From NCBI RefSeq assembly GCF_001581005.1, contig NZ_LHZV01000055.1:1-64000 (forward strand): 64,000 nucleotides of DNA, written 5' to 3'. Within the stretch, counting starts at the first letter, position 1; every line of letters starts with the position of its first letter. Shown one piece after another: positions 1-7,978 of this stretch. The position numbers were made by a program, and so were the translations under genes. The notes beneath the pieces are model-generated. The model was given only the letters and a program-made list of their open reading frames with translations, was not told where the DNA came from and ran no database searches. Source of the DNA: Acetobacter orleanensis. GTDB lineage: Bacteria > Pseudomonadota > Alphaproteobacteria > Acetobacterales > Acetobacteraceae.

Positions 1-54
1 CCAGCCGCCGCCATGCTGCGTCTGGCCGGCCAGACGCAGCATGGCGGCGGCTGG
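1..54. repeat. Perfect 54-bp palindrome at the window edge
   Basis: Bases 1-27 and 28-54 are exact reverse complements with no spacer. The arm begins CCAGCCGCCGCC and the centre is GGCC/GGCC at 27/28. A perfect palindrome of this size at the first base of the sequence is most easily explained as a contig-end fold-back created by assembly or by library preparation, not as a biological site. It creates the false ATG at 13 inside the receptor gene. Confidence 0.9.
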
Positions 55-1653
55 CAGACCAACCCGCTGAACGGGGACCATTTGGGGGATGCGGATCTGT
101 GGGCCCTGCGCGGTAAATTACGCTGGAAGCCGGACGCACACACCACTATTCTGCTGGGCGGCCATTTCACGCAGGATAACAGTGATGTTGTGACCGGCGT
201 GCCGGTACACAGGCTGATCGGCAAGCAGCCCTTGCCGGACATGGCCTCATGGCAGCAGGCGGAATGGTCCATGCGCCCTCAGTTCGCAAGACTGGTGGGC
301 CGTAAGGTTGGCCTCAAGCCAAGTGAGCATAACCAGTTCTGGGGTGCGGACCTACATATCGACCATGATTTCGGCCCGTTGACCCTCAGTGCCATCAGCG
401 CGTTCGAGACAGAACGGCAGGGCGAATATACCGATCAGGACGGCACGGCGCTCTCTCAGGCGGATACCTATCGCACGATTGACGCCAATACCTTTACGCA
501 GGAAGTCCGGCTCCATTCCTCCAACACGCGGGACAGGTTGCAGTGGGTGGTGGGGACGCATTACCAGCGTACCCGCATGGATCAGCGGTTCTTCTTTGAC
601 TATACGGATTATCGTCCCGCGCGCGGCTATATGATGTCCACCACCTTTGGGCTGAATCAGGATAGTCTCTCAGAATTCGGGCATGTCAGCTATCGGCTGC
701 CGCATGGCGTGATGATTTGGGGCGGTCTGCTGCATGAGCGGGATGAGCGTTCCATAACGGGTTTGCGATCCCAGATTTTTGGGGGTGCCACGAATAATTT
801 CCATGGTGAGAGCACGACGTCAGACCAGTTTGCCGGGCAGGTGGGTGTGTCTTGGCAGATGCTCCAGCATGCTCTGGTTTATTATAAAATGAGCAAAGGG
901 TTTAAACCCGGAGGCTTTACCGCCAACAATACGCAGATTCAGGCGCAGCTTGATCCGTTCAAACCGGAAACTGTGCTGACCTATGAAGCCGGATTTAAAA
1001 GCGACCCGATTCCGGACAGGCTACGCATTAACGGGGCTGCATTTTATAATGATTTTCATAATCAGCAGATTTTGGGAACGGTGCTGATACCGAATTACGG
1101 GCCTCTGAGCGAGATTACCAATGCGCCAAAATCTGAAAGCTGGGGGTTTGAGGGCACCATTGAGGCACATCCATTCAGCCATTTGCATCTGACGCAAAAT
1201 CTTGGCTGGCAGCGTGGGAATTTTCAGGATTTCCCGACAGTCAACCGTGCGAAGACCAACGCGTATTACGCGCAACATGGCGTGTGGAAAGCCATAAATG
1301 ATAATTTTGGCGGTGTGGATAACGGTCAGCCCAAGCTGACACTGAATGGTTCGGCTGAGTGGCGGCAACCTCTGGCACGCGCCTATACGCTGGAATTCGG
1401 ACCGGACTGGCAGTATCGCGGCAGTCAGGCCATGACGCCGGGTGGCACCGGATTTTATCGTCTGCCGCCGTATTTCCTGCTGGGGGCGCATGTCTCGTTC
1501 CGGTCCGCTTCCGGGCGGTGGGAAGCAACAGTGTATGCCCGGAATATTCTGAACCGTCGATTTGCAGAAAGTGGTGGTCAGGCAACAACAACTTATTTTT
1601 ATATTCCCGGAGAACCACGCTTTATCGGGGGGCGTATTTCTTGCGCATACTAA
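1..1653 (+). CDS. TonB-dependent receptor, 3' part (5' end missing)
   Basis: This is the C-terminal beta-barrel part of an outer-membrane TonB-dependent receptor that would import a metal chelate or other scarce substrate using TonB energy. The frame is open from base 1, and the plug domain and signal peptide lie outside the window. Barrel character shows in alternating aromatic strands such as LWALRGKLRWKP, in YYKMSKGFKPGGF (a typical receptor strand) and in the terminal strand that ends in an aromatic residue (RFIGGRISCAY). The ATG at 13 should not be taken as a start: bases 1-27 are the exact reverse complement of 28-54, so real coding sequence is probably reliable only from about base 28. 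Substrate cannot be told without the plug. The next gene is a ProP-like symporter on the same strand, 136 bases on. Confidence 0.85.
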   Translation, partial: PAAAMLRLAGQTQHGGGWQTNPLNGDHLGDADLWALRGKLRWKPDAHTTILLGGHFTQDNSDVVTGVPVHRLIGKQPLPDMASWQQAEWSMRPQFARLVGRKVGLKPSEHNQFWGADLHIDHDFGPLTLSAISAFETERQGEYTDQDGTALSQADTYRTIDANTFTQEVRLHSSNTRDRLQWVVGTHYQRTRMDQRFFFDYTDYRPARGYMMSTTFGLNQDSLSEFGHVSYRLPHGVMIWGGLLHERDERSITGLRSQIFGGATNNFHGESTTSDQFAGQVGVSWQMLQHALVYYKMSKGFKPGGFTANNTQIQAQLDPFKPETVLTYEAGFKSDPIPDRLRINGAAFYNDFHNQQILGTVLIPNYGPLSEITNAPKSESWGFEGTIEAHPFSHLHLTQNLGWQRGNFQDFPTVNRAKTNAYYAQHGVWKAINDNFGGVDNGQPKLTLNGSAEWRQPLARAYTLEFGPDWQYRGSQAMTPGGTGFYRLPPYFLLGAHVSFRSASGRWEATVYARNILNRRFAESGGQATTTYFYIPGEPRFIGGRISCAY

Positions 1654-1789
1654 AAAATCTTTTCTATTTTTCGACAAAACACGCTGTTTAGTGTATTCAA
1701 TGGAGCATGACACAAGAAGATAGCGATAGATTCACCTTAAAGCCCCCCGCAGCAAGAGGCCGTGAAACCGGTGCTGGAGGGCACGTCGT

Positions 1790-3247
1790 ATGACAGAGCA
1801 GGATGCACGTAACGCCACCCATTTTGGCTGGTTCAAGCGCCGGAAGCATCTGACTACCGATGACATTACGGTTGTCGATGGAGAAATGCTCAAGCGTGCC
1901 GTTGGTGCAGCGGCGCTGGGCAATGCCATGGAATGGTTCGACTTTGGTGTGTACGGCTATATTGCCGTGACACTCGGGAAAGTCTTTTTCCCTGCGTCCG
2001 ATCCAACCATCCAGTTAATTGCCACCTTCGCCACCTTTACCGTTGCTTTTCTGATGCGGCCCATTGGCGGCGCGGTCTTCGGTCCGTTGGGGGACCGTTA
2101 CGGCCGCCAGAAGCTTCTGGCTGCCACCATGATCATGATGGCGCTGGGGACATTCTGTATTGGTCTGATTCCCTCCTACGCGGTTATCGGGATCTGGGCT
2201 CCTATTCTGCTGCTGCTCGCTCGTCTAGTTCAGGGTTTTTCCACTGGCGGCGAATATGGTGGGGCCGCGACTTTCATTGCGGAATATTCCACGGATAAAA
2301 ACCGTGGCCTTATGGGAAGTTGGCTCGAATTCGGTACGCTGGCGGGCTATATTGCCGGTGCGGGTGCGGTCATGGCGCTGCGTTTCCTGCTGGATGACGC
2401 GCAGATGATGAGCTGGGGCTGGCGTATCCCTTTCCTGATTGCCGGACCGCTGGGGCTTATGGGTCTGTATATGCGGACCCGTCTGGAAGAGACCCCTGCT
2501 TTTCAGGCTTATGCCGAGGAAGCTGAAAAGCGTGAGCATGAAAAACCGGGCTGGCGGTCGCTGTTTGCCGTCCATTGGAGGCAGTTGCTGAAATGTATTG
2601 GTCTGGTGCTGGTCTTTAACGTGACCGACTACATGCTACTGACCTATATTCCCAGCTACATGACGGTGACGCTGCATTACCCTGAGAGTAAGGGTCTGCT
2701 TCTGATCATTATTGTGATGTTGTTGATGATGCCGCTGAATATACTTGGTGGATACTTCAGTGACAGGTTGGGTCGTCGCCCGATGATTATCAGCGCCTGT
2801 GTGGCGTTGATGGTTCTGGCCATTCCGAGCCTGCATCTGATCCGCAGCGGGAATGATATCGGGATTTTCACCGGGTTGATGCTGCTGGGGCTGGCACTGG
2901 TCAGCTTTACCAGTTCCATGCCGTCCACATTACCCGCATTGTTCTACACTCCGGTGCGCTATACGGCGCTGTCCGTGGCGTTTAACATCTCCGTCTCCCT
3001 ATTCGGTGGCACCACGCCGCTGATTACTGCGTGGCTGATGGAAAAGACGCAAATTCTGGACATCCCAGCGTGGTATCTGATGGGCGCAGCCTTGATCGGC
3101 CTGCTCACCATGCTGACAGTGCGTGAGACGGCCCGCCTGCCGCTGCGCGGCTCTCCGCCCGCAGTGGCGAGTGATGACGAGGCCGAACTGCTGATGAGCG
3201 GCAAACAGCGCCTGACGGTAGACCCCACTCCGCCGCCAGTGCCCTGA
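1790..3247 (+). CDS. proP: ProP-like osmoprotectant/proton symporter (MFS, MHS family)
   Basis: Predicted inner-membrane symporter of the metabolite:H+ family that takes up proline, glycine betaine or related compatible solutes. Residues 37-60 carry the ProP-like LGNAMEWFDFGVYGY segment, followed by DRYGRQK (loop 2-3 MFS motif), ARLVQGFSTGGEYGGA and WGWRIPF, which line up closely with remembered E. coli ProP. About 12 membrane helices are expected. At 485 residues it is near the usual 500, but the C-terminus is a short acidic/proline-rich tail and lacks the heptad coiled coil that tunes osmosensing in E. coli ProP. A GGAGGG ribosome site lies about 8 bases before ATG. Related MHS members carry citrate, alpha-ketoglutarate or shikimate, so the substrate remains an inference. 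Confidence 0.85.
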   Translation: MTEQDARNATHFGWFKRRKHLTTDDITVVDGEMLKRAVGAAALGNAMEWFDFGVYGYIAVTLGKVFFPASDPTIQLIATFATFTVAFLMRPIGGAVFGPLGDRYGRQKLLAATMIMMALGTFCIGLIPSYAVIGIWAPILLLLARLVQGFSTGGEYGGAATFIAEYSTDKNRGLMGSWLEFGTLAGYIAGAGAVMALRFLLDDAQMMSWGWRIPFLIAGPLGLMGLYMRTRLEETPAFQAYAEEAEKREHEKPGWRSLFAVHWRQLLKCIGLVLVFNVTDYMLLTYIPSYMTVTLHYPESKGLLLIIIVMLLMMPLNILGGYFSDRLGRRPMIISACVALMVLAIPSLHLIRSGNDIGIFTGLMLLGLALVSFTSSMPSTLPALFYTPVRYTALSVAFNISVSLFGGTTPLITAWLMEKTQILDIPAWYLMGAALIGLLTMLTVRETARLPLRGSPPAVASDDEAELLMSGKQRLTVDPTPPPVP

Positions 3248-3783
3248 AGCACGGCTTGGCTGTCTCTCTGCCGCGCGGTTTTACCAGAACTGCACGGCAG
3301 GGCGTGGCCGAGGGTGAGAGCATTAACCGCGAGAAAAACGACCAGAAGCACGATTCCCGCCTGAGGGCAGCAGGGAGCAAAACGGCGGAAGGGGCATGAA
3401 ATACCGCCTTGCATGCCGGAAATCTGCCATCTCCTCCCGGGGGCAGATGACATACAGTGCAAGTATTGTGCCCAGCGTACTAAGTGCGCCAACCGTTAGC
3501 GTTATCAGGCGGGTCCGTGTGTCCTGCCAGACGGCATCATAAAAAAGCAATCAATCAGACAAAAGGTGGAGGGCTCGAAAAACTCTCTGGTTCCGAGTGT
3601 TTGTCTGCGTTTCCATTTCCTATGCGTTGAGTGGAGGATGGAGCATGTCCCATCAATCACCAGTTCTTCTATTCCTCCATATGCGTCGGTAAAGGTCGGG
3701 CGCATGTAGGAGACCTATGCTAGACAATCTTACACAGGCTCACGCAGGCAGGGCCACACGTAGGAAGAAGAGCAGCACACGGT
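3248..3783. other. Gap of 536 bases with transposon debris
   Basis: No convincing gene is seen between proP and sdaA. A minus-strand open frame at 3323-3550 (75 residues, one possible membrane segment LITLTVGALSTLGTILALYV) has no clear ribosome site and is not called. Bases 3568-3717 hold an IS5-type relic described separately. The region probably also contains the sdaA promoter. Confidence 0.5.
3568..3717 (-). mobile_element. Decayed IS5-family insertion sequence relic
   Basis: A minus-strand frame running from 3705 reads TFTDAYGGIEELVIDGT, which resembles the region around the first catalytic Asp (IDGT) of IS5-type DDE transposases. It is closed upstream by an in-frame stop at 3715-3717. 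It runs straight into GGAGGGCTCGAAAAACTC at 3568-3585, which closely matches the terminal repeat of the 100-bp MITE at 40151-40250. Both the rest of the transposase and the opposite end are missing, so this is an internally deleted, immobile fragment. The family assignment rests on a short motif and the end similarity. Confidence 0.45.
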
Positions 3784-5181
3784 ATGATTAGCCTTTTTGA
3801 TATTTTTAAAGTTGGTATCGGGCCGTCTTCCTCCCATACGGTGGGGCCAATGCGGGCCGCTCTGCGTTTTATGGAGGCCTGCGGAGAGACGGAAAGTGCG
3901 GATGCTGATGGCGTGGATGAGGTCGGTCCGGTCGCGCATATCCGGGTGACGCTTTATGGCTCTCTGGCATGGACCGCCACCGGTCATGCGACCGATAAAG
4001 CGGTTATTCTGGGGCTGTGTGGTGAGCATCCGGAAACCGTGAAGCCAGACCAGACCGATGCCATGGTGGAACGTGTCCACACAGAAGGTTGCCTGCCTGC
4101 ACGCGATGGCAGACCCGTAATCCGTTTCCAGCCGGAGACGGACATTATTCTCGATAAAGAAACCCAGCCGCCTAAACACCCCAATACCCTTCAGTTTGAA
4201 GCATTTGACAAGAACGGTACGGTGTTACGGCTTGCTCGGTTCTGCTCGGTGGGCGGCGGCTTTATTACATCGGAAGAGGCCGCGCAGAGCAGTTCTTACG
4301 CTCTGCCGAATGTGCCGCATGATTTCCGCTCTGGCGCGGACCTGCTGGCCCGGACCCAGAAAACCGGCCTGAGCATTGCTCAACTGGTTTTTGAAAATGA
4401 GTCCGCCTTACGCCCATTATCCGATGTTGTGACGCATCTGGACCTTATTGTCGATGTCATGATGCACTGCATTGAGCGGGGTGTGGCGCAGCCCGGTATC
4501 CTGCCCGGCAAGCTGCGGGTACACCGGCGGGCGCATGCGTTGTTTGAGCGGCTGAAGGATAAGGACCGTCGCAACAGTAACCTTCCGCATGAAATTATGG
4601 ATTGGGTCAGCCTCTTCGCCATTGCGGTGAATGAAGAAAATGCGGCTGGTGGTCGTGTAGTGACAGCGCCGACTAACGGAGCGGCGGGTGTGGTGCCTGC
4701 GGTGCTTCGCTATTATCGGGATTACTGCCCCGGGGCGACGGTGGAAGGTATGCGGGATTTCCTGCTGACAGCCTCTGCCATGGGCAGTCTGTTCAAGCTG
4801 AATGCCTCCATTTCCGGCGCGGAAGTGGGCTGTCAGGGGGAAGTCGGCGTTGCGTCGTCCATGGCGGCTGCGGGGCTTGCCGCAGTGTTAGGCGCGACCC
4901 CGGCTCAGGTGGAAAATGCTGCGGAAATCGCCATGGAACATCATCTTGGCATGACGTGTGACCCGGTGGCGGGATTGGTGCAGATCCCCTGTATCGAGCG
5001 GAACGCCTTTGGCGCGATCAAGGCAATTAATGCGGCGTCTCTCGCATTGTGCGGGGATGGGGACCATCGCGTCTCGTTGGATCAAGTCGTGCAGACCATG
5101 GCCGAGACAGGCCGGGATATGAACCACCGTTATAAAGAGACTTCACTCGGCGGATTGGCCATGAACTTCCCTGAGTGCTGA
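3784..5181 (+). CDS. sdaA: L-serine ammonia-lyase (iron-sulfur serine dehydratase)
   Basis: Single-chain, 4Fe-4S-dependent enzyme that deaminates L-serine to pyruvate and ammonia in the cytoplasm. The N-terminal beta domain has the family signature VGIGPSSSHTVGPM at residues 10-23. The C-terminal alpha domain has the cluster cysteines in GCQGEVG, MTCDPVAG and IPCIERN (about residues 352-404). The 465-residue length fits the E. coli SdaA/SdaB type. It stands alone, downstream of the IS relic, and feeds pyruvate to central metabolism. Its last codons (GAG TGC TGA) form the first copies of a 7-bp tandem repeat that continues past the stop. Confidence 0.95.
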   Translation: MISLFDIFKVGIGPSSSHTVGPMRAALRFMEACGETESADADGVDEVGPVAHIRVTLYGSLAWTATGHATDKAVILGLCGEHPETVKPDQTDAMVERVHTEGCLPARDGRPVIRFQPETDIILDKETQPPKHPNTLQFEAFDKNGTVLRLARFCSVGGGFITSEEAAQSSSYALPNVPHDFRSGADLLARTQKTGLSIAQLVFENESALRPLSDVVTHLDLIVDVMMHCIERGVAQPGILPGKLRVHRRAHALFERLKDKDRRNSNLPHEIMDWVSLFAIAVNEENAAGGRVVTAPTNGAAGVVPAVLRYYRDYCPGATVEGMRDFLLTASAMGSLFKLNASISGAEVGCQGEVGVASSMAAAGLAAVLGATPAQVENAAEIAMEHHLGMTCDPVAGLVQIPCIERNAFGAIKAINAASLALCGDGDHRVSLDQVVQTMAETGRDMNHRYKETSLGGLAMNFPEC

Positions 5182-5206
5182 GTGCTGAGTGCTGAGTGCT
5201 GAGTGC
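5172..5206. repeat. Five tandem copies of TGAGTGC at the end of sdaA
   Basis: Five perfect TGAGTGC heptamers run from inside the last sdaA codons into the 3' region and are followed by degenerate copies (TTAATGC, TGAATGA) to about 5229. The stop codon lies inside the second copy, so changes in repeat number should not alter the SdaA protein. They could change the spacing of the transcript end. Confidence 0.9.
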
Positions 5207-5369
5207 TTAATGCTGAATGACGAATGCTGAACGGAAACACTAAAAAGACATCCGGTTGTGAGCGGAAACAGTCTTAAGATATTCTCTGCGAAGGTACTAA
5301 ACTGCAAGTTTCACTCGGTACGCCTCATGTGGCGTTTTAGGCACCCTGATAAACGGACATTTTTGTCTT

Positions 5370-6356
5370 TTAGAACTCGCTTTCCGGGTGCCTATCCTGA
5401 GCGTAAGCCTGCTCTTGATCTGCATGCGGATGGGGGGTCAAGTGCTGGTGCTGGTGCTGGTGCTGGTGCTGGTGCTGGTGCTGGTGCTGGTGCTGGTGCG
5501 AGGGCGGTGCGCGGTGGTCTACTGAGGCCCGGCGTTGCTGCAATTTATGGTGGAAGGCTGGGGCCGGGCGAGGCTGCTGTGCAGCCATGGCGGCGACACG
5601 GGCTGGAGCGTTGGCCAGCATGTGTGGAATAAGCTGTGTTTCCGGCAGGTTCTTCCAGTATTTACGCGGCATTTCAGACAGCATGGCTTTGGTTTTGATA
5701 CGCGCCGGGTTGAAGGTCGAGACATAATAAGTCTGCCAGAGTTGGTCTATATCATCCGACAGCTTAGGTTTTGCGCAGGGTGTGGGGCTGAAGGCGCAGG
5801 TCTCACCATTCCATGCCAGAGAGCCTTTGGGGGTTAAAATCACCCAGTCCATGTCCACAAACCGCTTTGAAAAAAACGGGGCCACATTTGGCAGAATGTA
5901 ATGGTCGGGCTCAAACCATGCATAAAAGGAACGGCGACCGTCCTGTGTGGCACCATGTTCACGGAAGCGCACATAGGCCGTCATTTTATGTGTATCCTGC
6001 CGCACCTGTTTGTGCATGTTCAGTGCGCGGGCAATGTCCGGGTCTGTGGCGATGCTCGCCAGAGCCGGTTCCGTCTGCGCACGCCAGAGAATGCGGTAGG
6101 CGAGGGCGAAGCGTGTCTGGTCCGCATGGCGCAGAATGGACCGGAGGAGAGCAAGGCAGTTGCTCCGCAAAACGGGCGGCTTTGCTCCAGTTTTTGGGGT
6201 GGGGGCAACCAGCGGCGCATCAAACAGTGTGGTTTCTGCCGAGGCACAGCGCCATTCAATTTCTTCCGGGGTGCGGTTCGCCAGAAAACACTGGCGGGCG
6301 AGCGGCCGCCATGTGGAAAAAGAGGAGTGGTCGTCCAGAATAAAACCGTAAGCCAT
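5370..6356 (-). CDS. DUF4130 / TIGR03915-type probable DNA metabolism protein with His-Gln tail
   Basis: Belongs to the family that sits beside a radical SAM protein and is often fused to a uracil-DNA glycosylase domain. Its biochemical role is unknown, though DNA repair or base modification is predicted. Family features are MHKQVRQDTHKM, YVRFRE, WFEPDHYILPNVAPFF and TYYVSTFNPARI (residues about 130-260). The start at 6356 (MAYGFILDD) is chosen because it lies 17 bases after the stop of the radical SAM gene; the open frame extends another 100 residues upstream, but that part overlaps the neighbour and looks non-coding. The protein has 328 residues and no glycosylase domain follows. Instead it ends in a roughly 19-residue alternating His-Gln run encoded by a hexamer repeat, then a short charged tail. 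Confidence 0.8.
   Translation of the reverse strand: MAYGFILDDHSSFSTWRPLARQCFLANRTPEEIEWRCASAETTLFDAPLVAPTPKTGAKPPVLRSNCLALLRSILRHADQTRFALAYRILWRAQTEPALASIATDPDIARALNMHKQVRQDTHKMTAYVRFREHGATQDGRRSFYAWFEPDHYILPNVAPFFSKRFVDMDWVILTPKGSLAWNGETCAFSPTPCAKPKLSDDIDQLWQTYYVSTFNPARIKTKAMLSEMPRKYWKNLPETQLIPHMLANAPARVAAMAAQQPRPAPAFHHKLQQRRASVDHRAPPSHQHQHQHQHQHQHQHQHQHLTPHPHADQEQAYAQDRHPESEF
5442..5499. repeat. Hexanucleotide repeat (GGTGCT, about 10 copies) inside the DUF4130 gene
   Basis: About 58 bases of uninterrupted GGTGCT units. On the coding (minus) strand they read CAC CAG, giving alternating His-Gln near the C-terminus. The unit is a multiple of three, so slippage would lengthen or shorten the His-Gln run without a frameshift. 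The His content could bind metal, but no function is shown. Confidence 0.95.
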
Positions 6357-6373
6357 GGTCAGGAAACACGCTT

Positions 6374-7612
6374 TCAGAACAGGGCGAGTTGCTGGGGGTG
6401 TGGTACAAAAAGCTGCCGGATGTTCTGCTGGTCCGCCAACCTGCCGGGGGACCAACCGGTGGCGTAAAGAAAGGGCTTCACCTTGCGGAGGGAGACTTTC
6501 AGCTTTGCGAGGTCTTCCAATCGTAACTGCCGGTGGCGGCGCGCGGCAATAATGGCCTGCACGGAACGAACGCCAAGGCCGGGCACGCGCAGCAGCATTT
6601 CCTTGGGGGCCCGGTTGAGGTCTATGGGGAAGACCGCGCGGTTCGCCAGCGCCCATGCCAGTTTGGGGTCAAGTTCGAGGTCCAGCATACCATCCGGTCT
6701 GCTGGCGGTAATTTCGGAAAACTGGAAACCGTAAAAGCGGAACAGCCAGTCAGCCTGATAGAGCCGGTGTTCCCGCAGGAGTGGTGGCGGTCTGATGGGC
6801 AGGATAGCCGAGGCATCTGGAATGGGACTGAAGGCGGAGTAATAAACGCGCCGCAGTTTATAACCCGTGTAGAGGGAGGAACTGCTGGAGAGGATATCGC
6901 GGTCACTTGCCTGATCCGCCCCCACAATCATCTGGGTGCTCTGGCCACCGGGAGCAAAGCGTGGCGCTTTTCGGCCAGCGAGGGTGCGGTCCTTCGCCGC
7001 ATCAATATGCGTGCGCATTTCCCCCATGGAGTGGCGGATTTCAGAGGCGTGTTTTTGGGGCGCGTAGTCGGCCAGCCCCCGCTCGGTCGGCATTTCCACA
7101 TTGATGGAGAGCCTGTCTGCATAGAGCCCGGCTTCCGCCAGCAAGGCGGGGGAAGCGTTGGGGATGGTTTTAAGGTGAATATAGCCACGGAACTTGTGCG
7201 TCTGCCGCAGTTCTCGTGCCACGCGCACCATCTGACTCATGGTGTCATCTGATGAGCGGATGATGCCGGAGGAGAGGAACAGCCCTTCGATATAGTTCCG
7301 GCGATAAAATTCCAGCGTCAGCCAGATGACCTCCTCCGGCGTAAACCGTGCGCGGGCAACATTGGAAGAGGAACGGTTGATGCAGTAGGCGCAGTCATAA
7401 ATGCAGAAATTGGTCAGCAGGATTTTCAGCAGGGAGATGCAGCGTCCATCCGGCGTAAAAGCATGGCAAATACCGTTGCTGACGGAGCCTAGTCCCTTGG
7501 TGGCCGCAGAATCCCGTTTGCCAGCCCCGCTGGAGGAGCAGGAGGCATCATATTTCGCGGCATCCGAGAGTAGGGCCAGACGGTCGGACAAGCTTTGCTT
7601 CATGGTGTTCAT
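6374..7612 (-). CDS. Putative DNA modification/repair radical SAM protein (TIGR03916 type)
   Basis: Predicted cytoplasmic radical SAM enzyme with a 4Fe-4S cluster. The cluster motif CIYDCAYC lies near residues 70-77, the family N-terminus is AAKYDASCSSSGAGKR, and a helix-hairpin-helix-like DNA-contact region (LLRVPGLGVRSVQAIIAARR) lies near residues 355-375. The family is named for its linkage to uracil-DNA-glycosylase-like and DUF4130 proteins, and the DUF4130 gene follows after 17 bases, so the two are likely one transcript. ATG at 7612 (MNTMKQ) is preferred; a TTG at 7639 and an ATG at 7603 are alternatives. The DNA substrate is not known for the family, and the repair role is an inference from context. 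Confidence 0.85.
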   Translation of the reverse strand: MNTMKQSLSDRLALLSDAAKYDASCSSSGAGKRDSAATKGLGSVSNGICHAFTPDGRCISLLKILLTNFCIYDCAYCINRSSSNVARARFTPEEVIWLTLEFYRRNYIEGLFLSSGIIRSSDDTMSQMVRVARELRQTHKFRGYIHLKTIPNASPALLAEAGLYADRLSINVEMPTERGLADYAPQKHASEIRHSMGEMRTHIDAAKDRTLAGRKAPRFAPGGQSTQMIVGADQASDRDILSSSSSLYTGYKLRRVYYSAFSPIPDASAILPIRPPPLLREHRLYQADWLFRFYGFQFSEITASRPDGMLDLELDPKLAWALANRAVFPIDLNRAPKEMLLRVPGLGVRSVQAIIAARRHRQLRLEDLAKLKVSLRKVKPFLYATGWSPGRLADQQNIRQLFVPHPQQLALF

Positions 7613-7978
7613 GATATGTTCTTGAGCCAGCCGATGCAAGATTTCTCTTCATGGCTTCCATATTAGACGACAAAATTTCTTGTCTCTTCCTGAAAATAAA
7701 GAAGAAAATTTGCAAATGATCTGAGCGGGTAAGGCTGGATTTTGCGGGACTCCAGACAAAATGAGCAGCAATGGCGCATCTTGGACAAACAGGGAACGTG
7801 GCTGCGGGGCTGCCGGAAGGAGGAGGCGGTCAGGAATGTTTCAGAGAGAAACGGAAATTCACATATCCGTGCGGTGTATGATTTTACGGGGTCACGCCGG
7901 AACGCTCGCGCGCAAGAGGGCGTTGGGTGCAGGCTTTCCTCGCGGAGCCTTAACTAAGAAGAATGAAGGATCTGTTCT
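7613..7978. other. Divergent promoter region between the radical SAM gene and acoA
   Basis: No gene is supported in these 366 bases. Open frames on the plus strand (for example 7742-7957) lack protein-like composition. A sequence TGGCTGC-N4-CTGC at 7799-7813 has the GG/GC spacing of a sigma-54 promoter, matching the known sigma-54 control of aco operons elsewhere, but the match is weak and sits in GC-rich DNA. Confidence 0.4.

Noticed and set aside
3323-3550. 75-residue minus-strand frame with one hydrophobic segment
   Set aside because: No ribosome site, no recognised family, and it starts next to transposon debris.
5258-5632. Plus-strand open frame with a Gly-Ala repeat
   Set aside because: It is the reverse of the His-Gln hexamer region of the DUF4130 gene and has no family similarity or good ribosome site.
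6357-6656. 100-residue N-terminal extension of the DUF4130 frame
   Set aside because: It overlaps the end of the radical SAM gene and lacks family similarity. ATG at 6356 gives the known family start.
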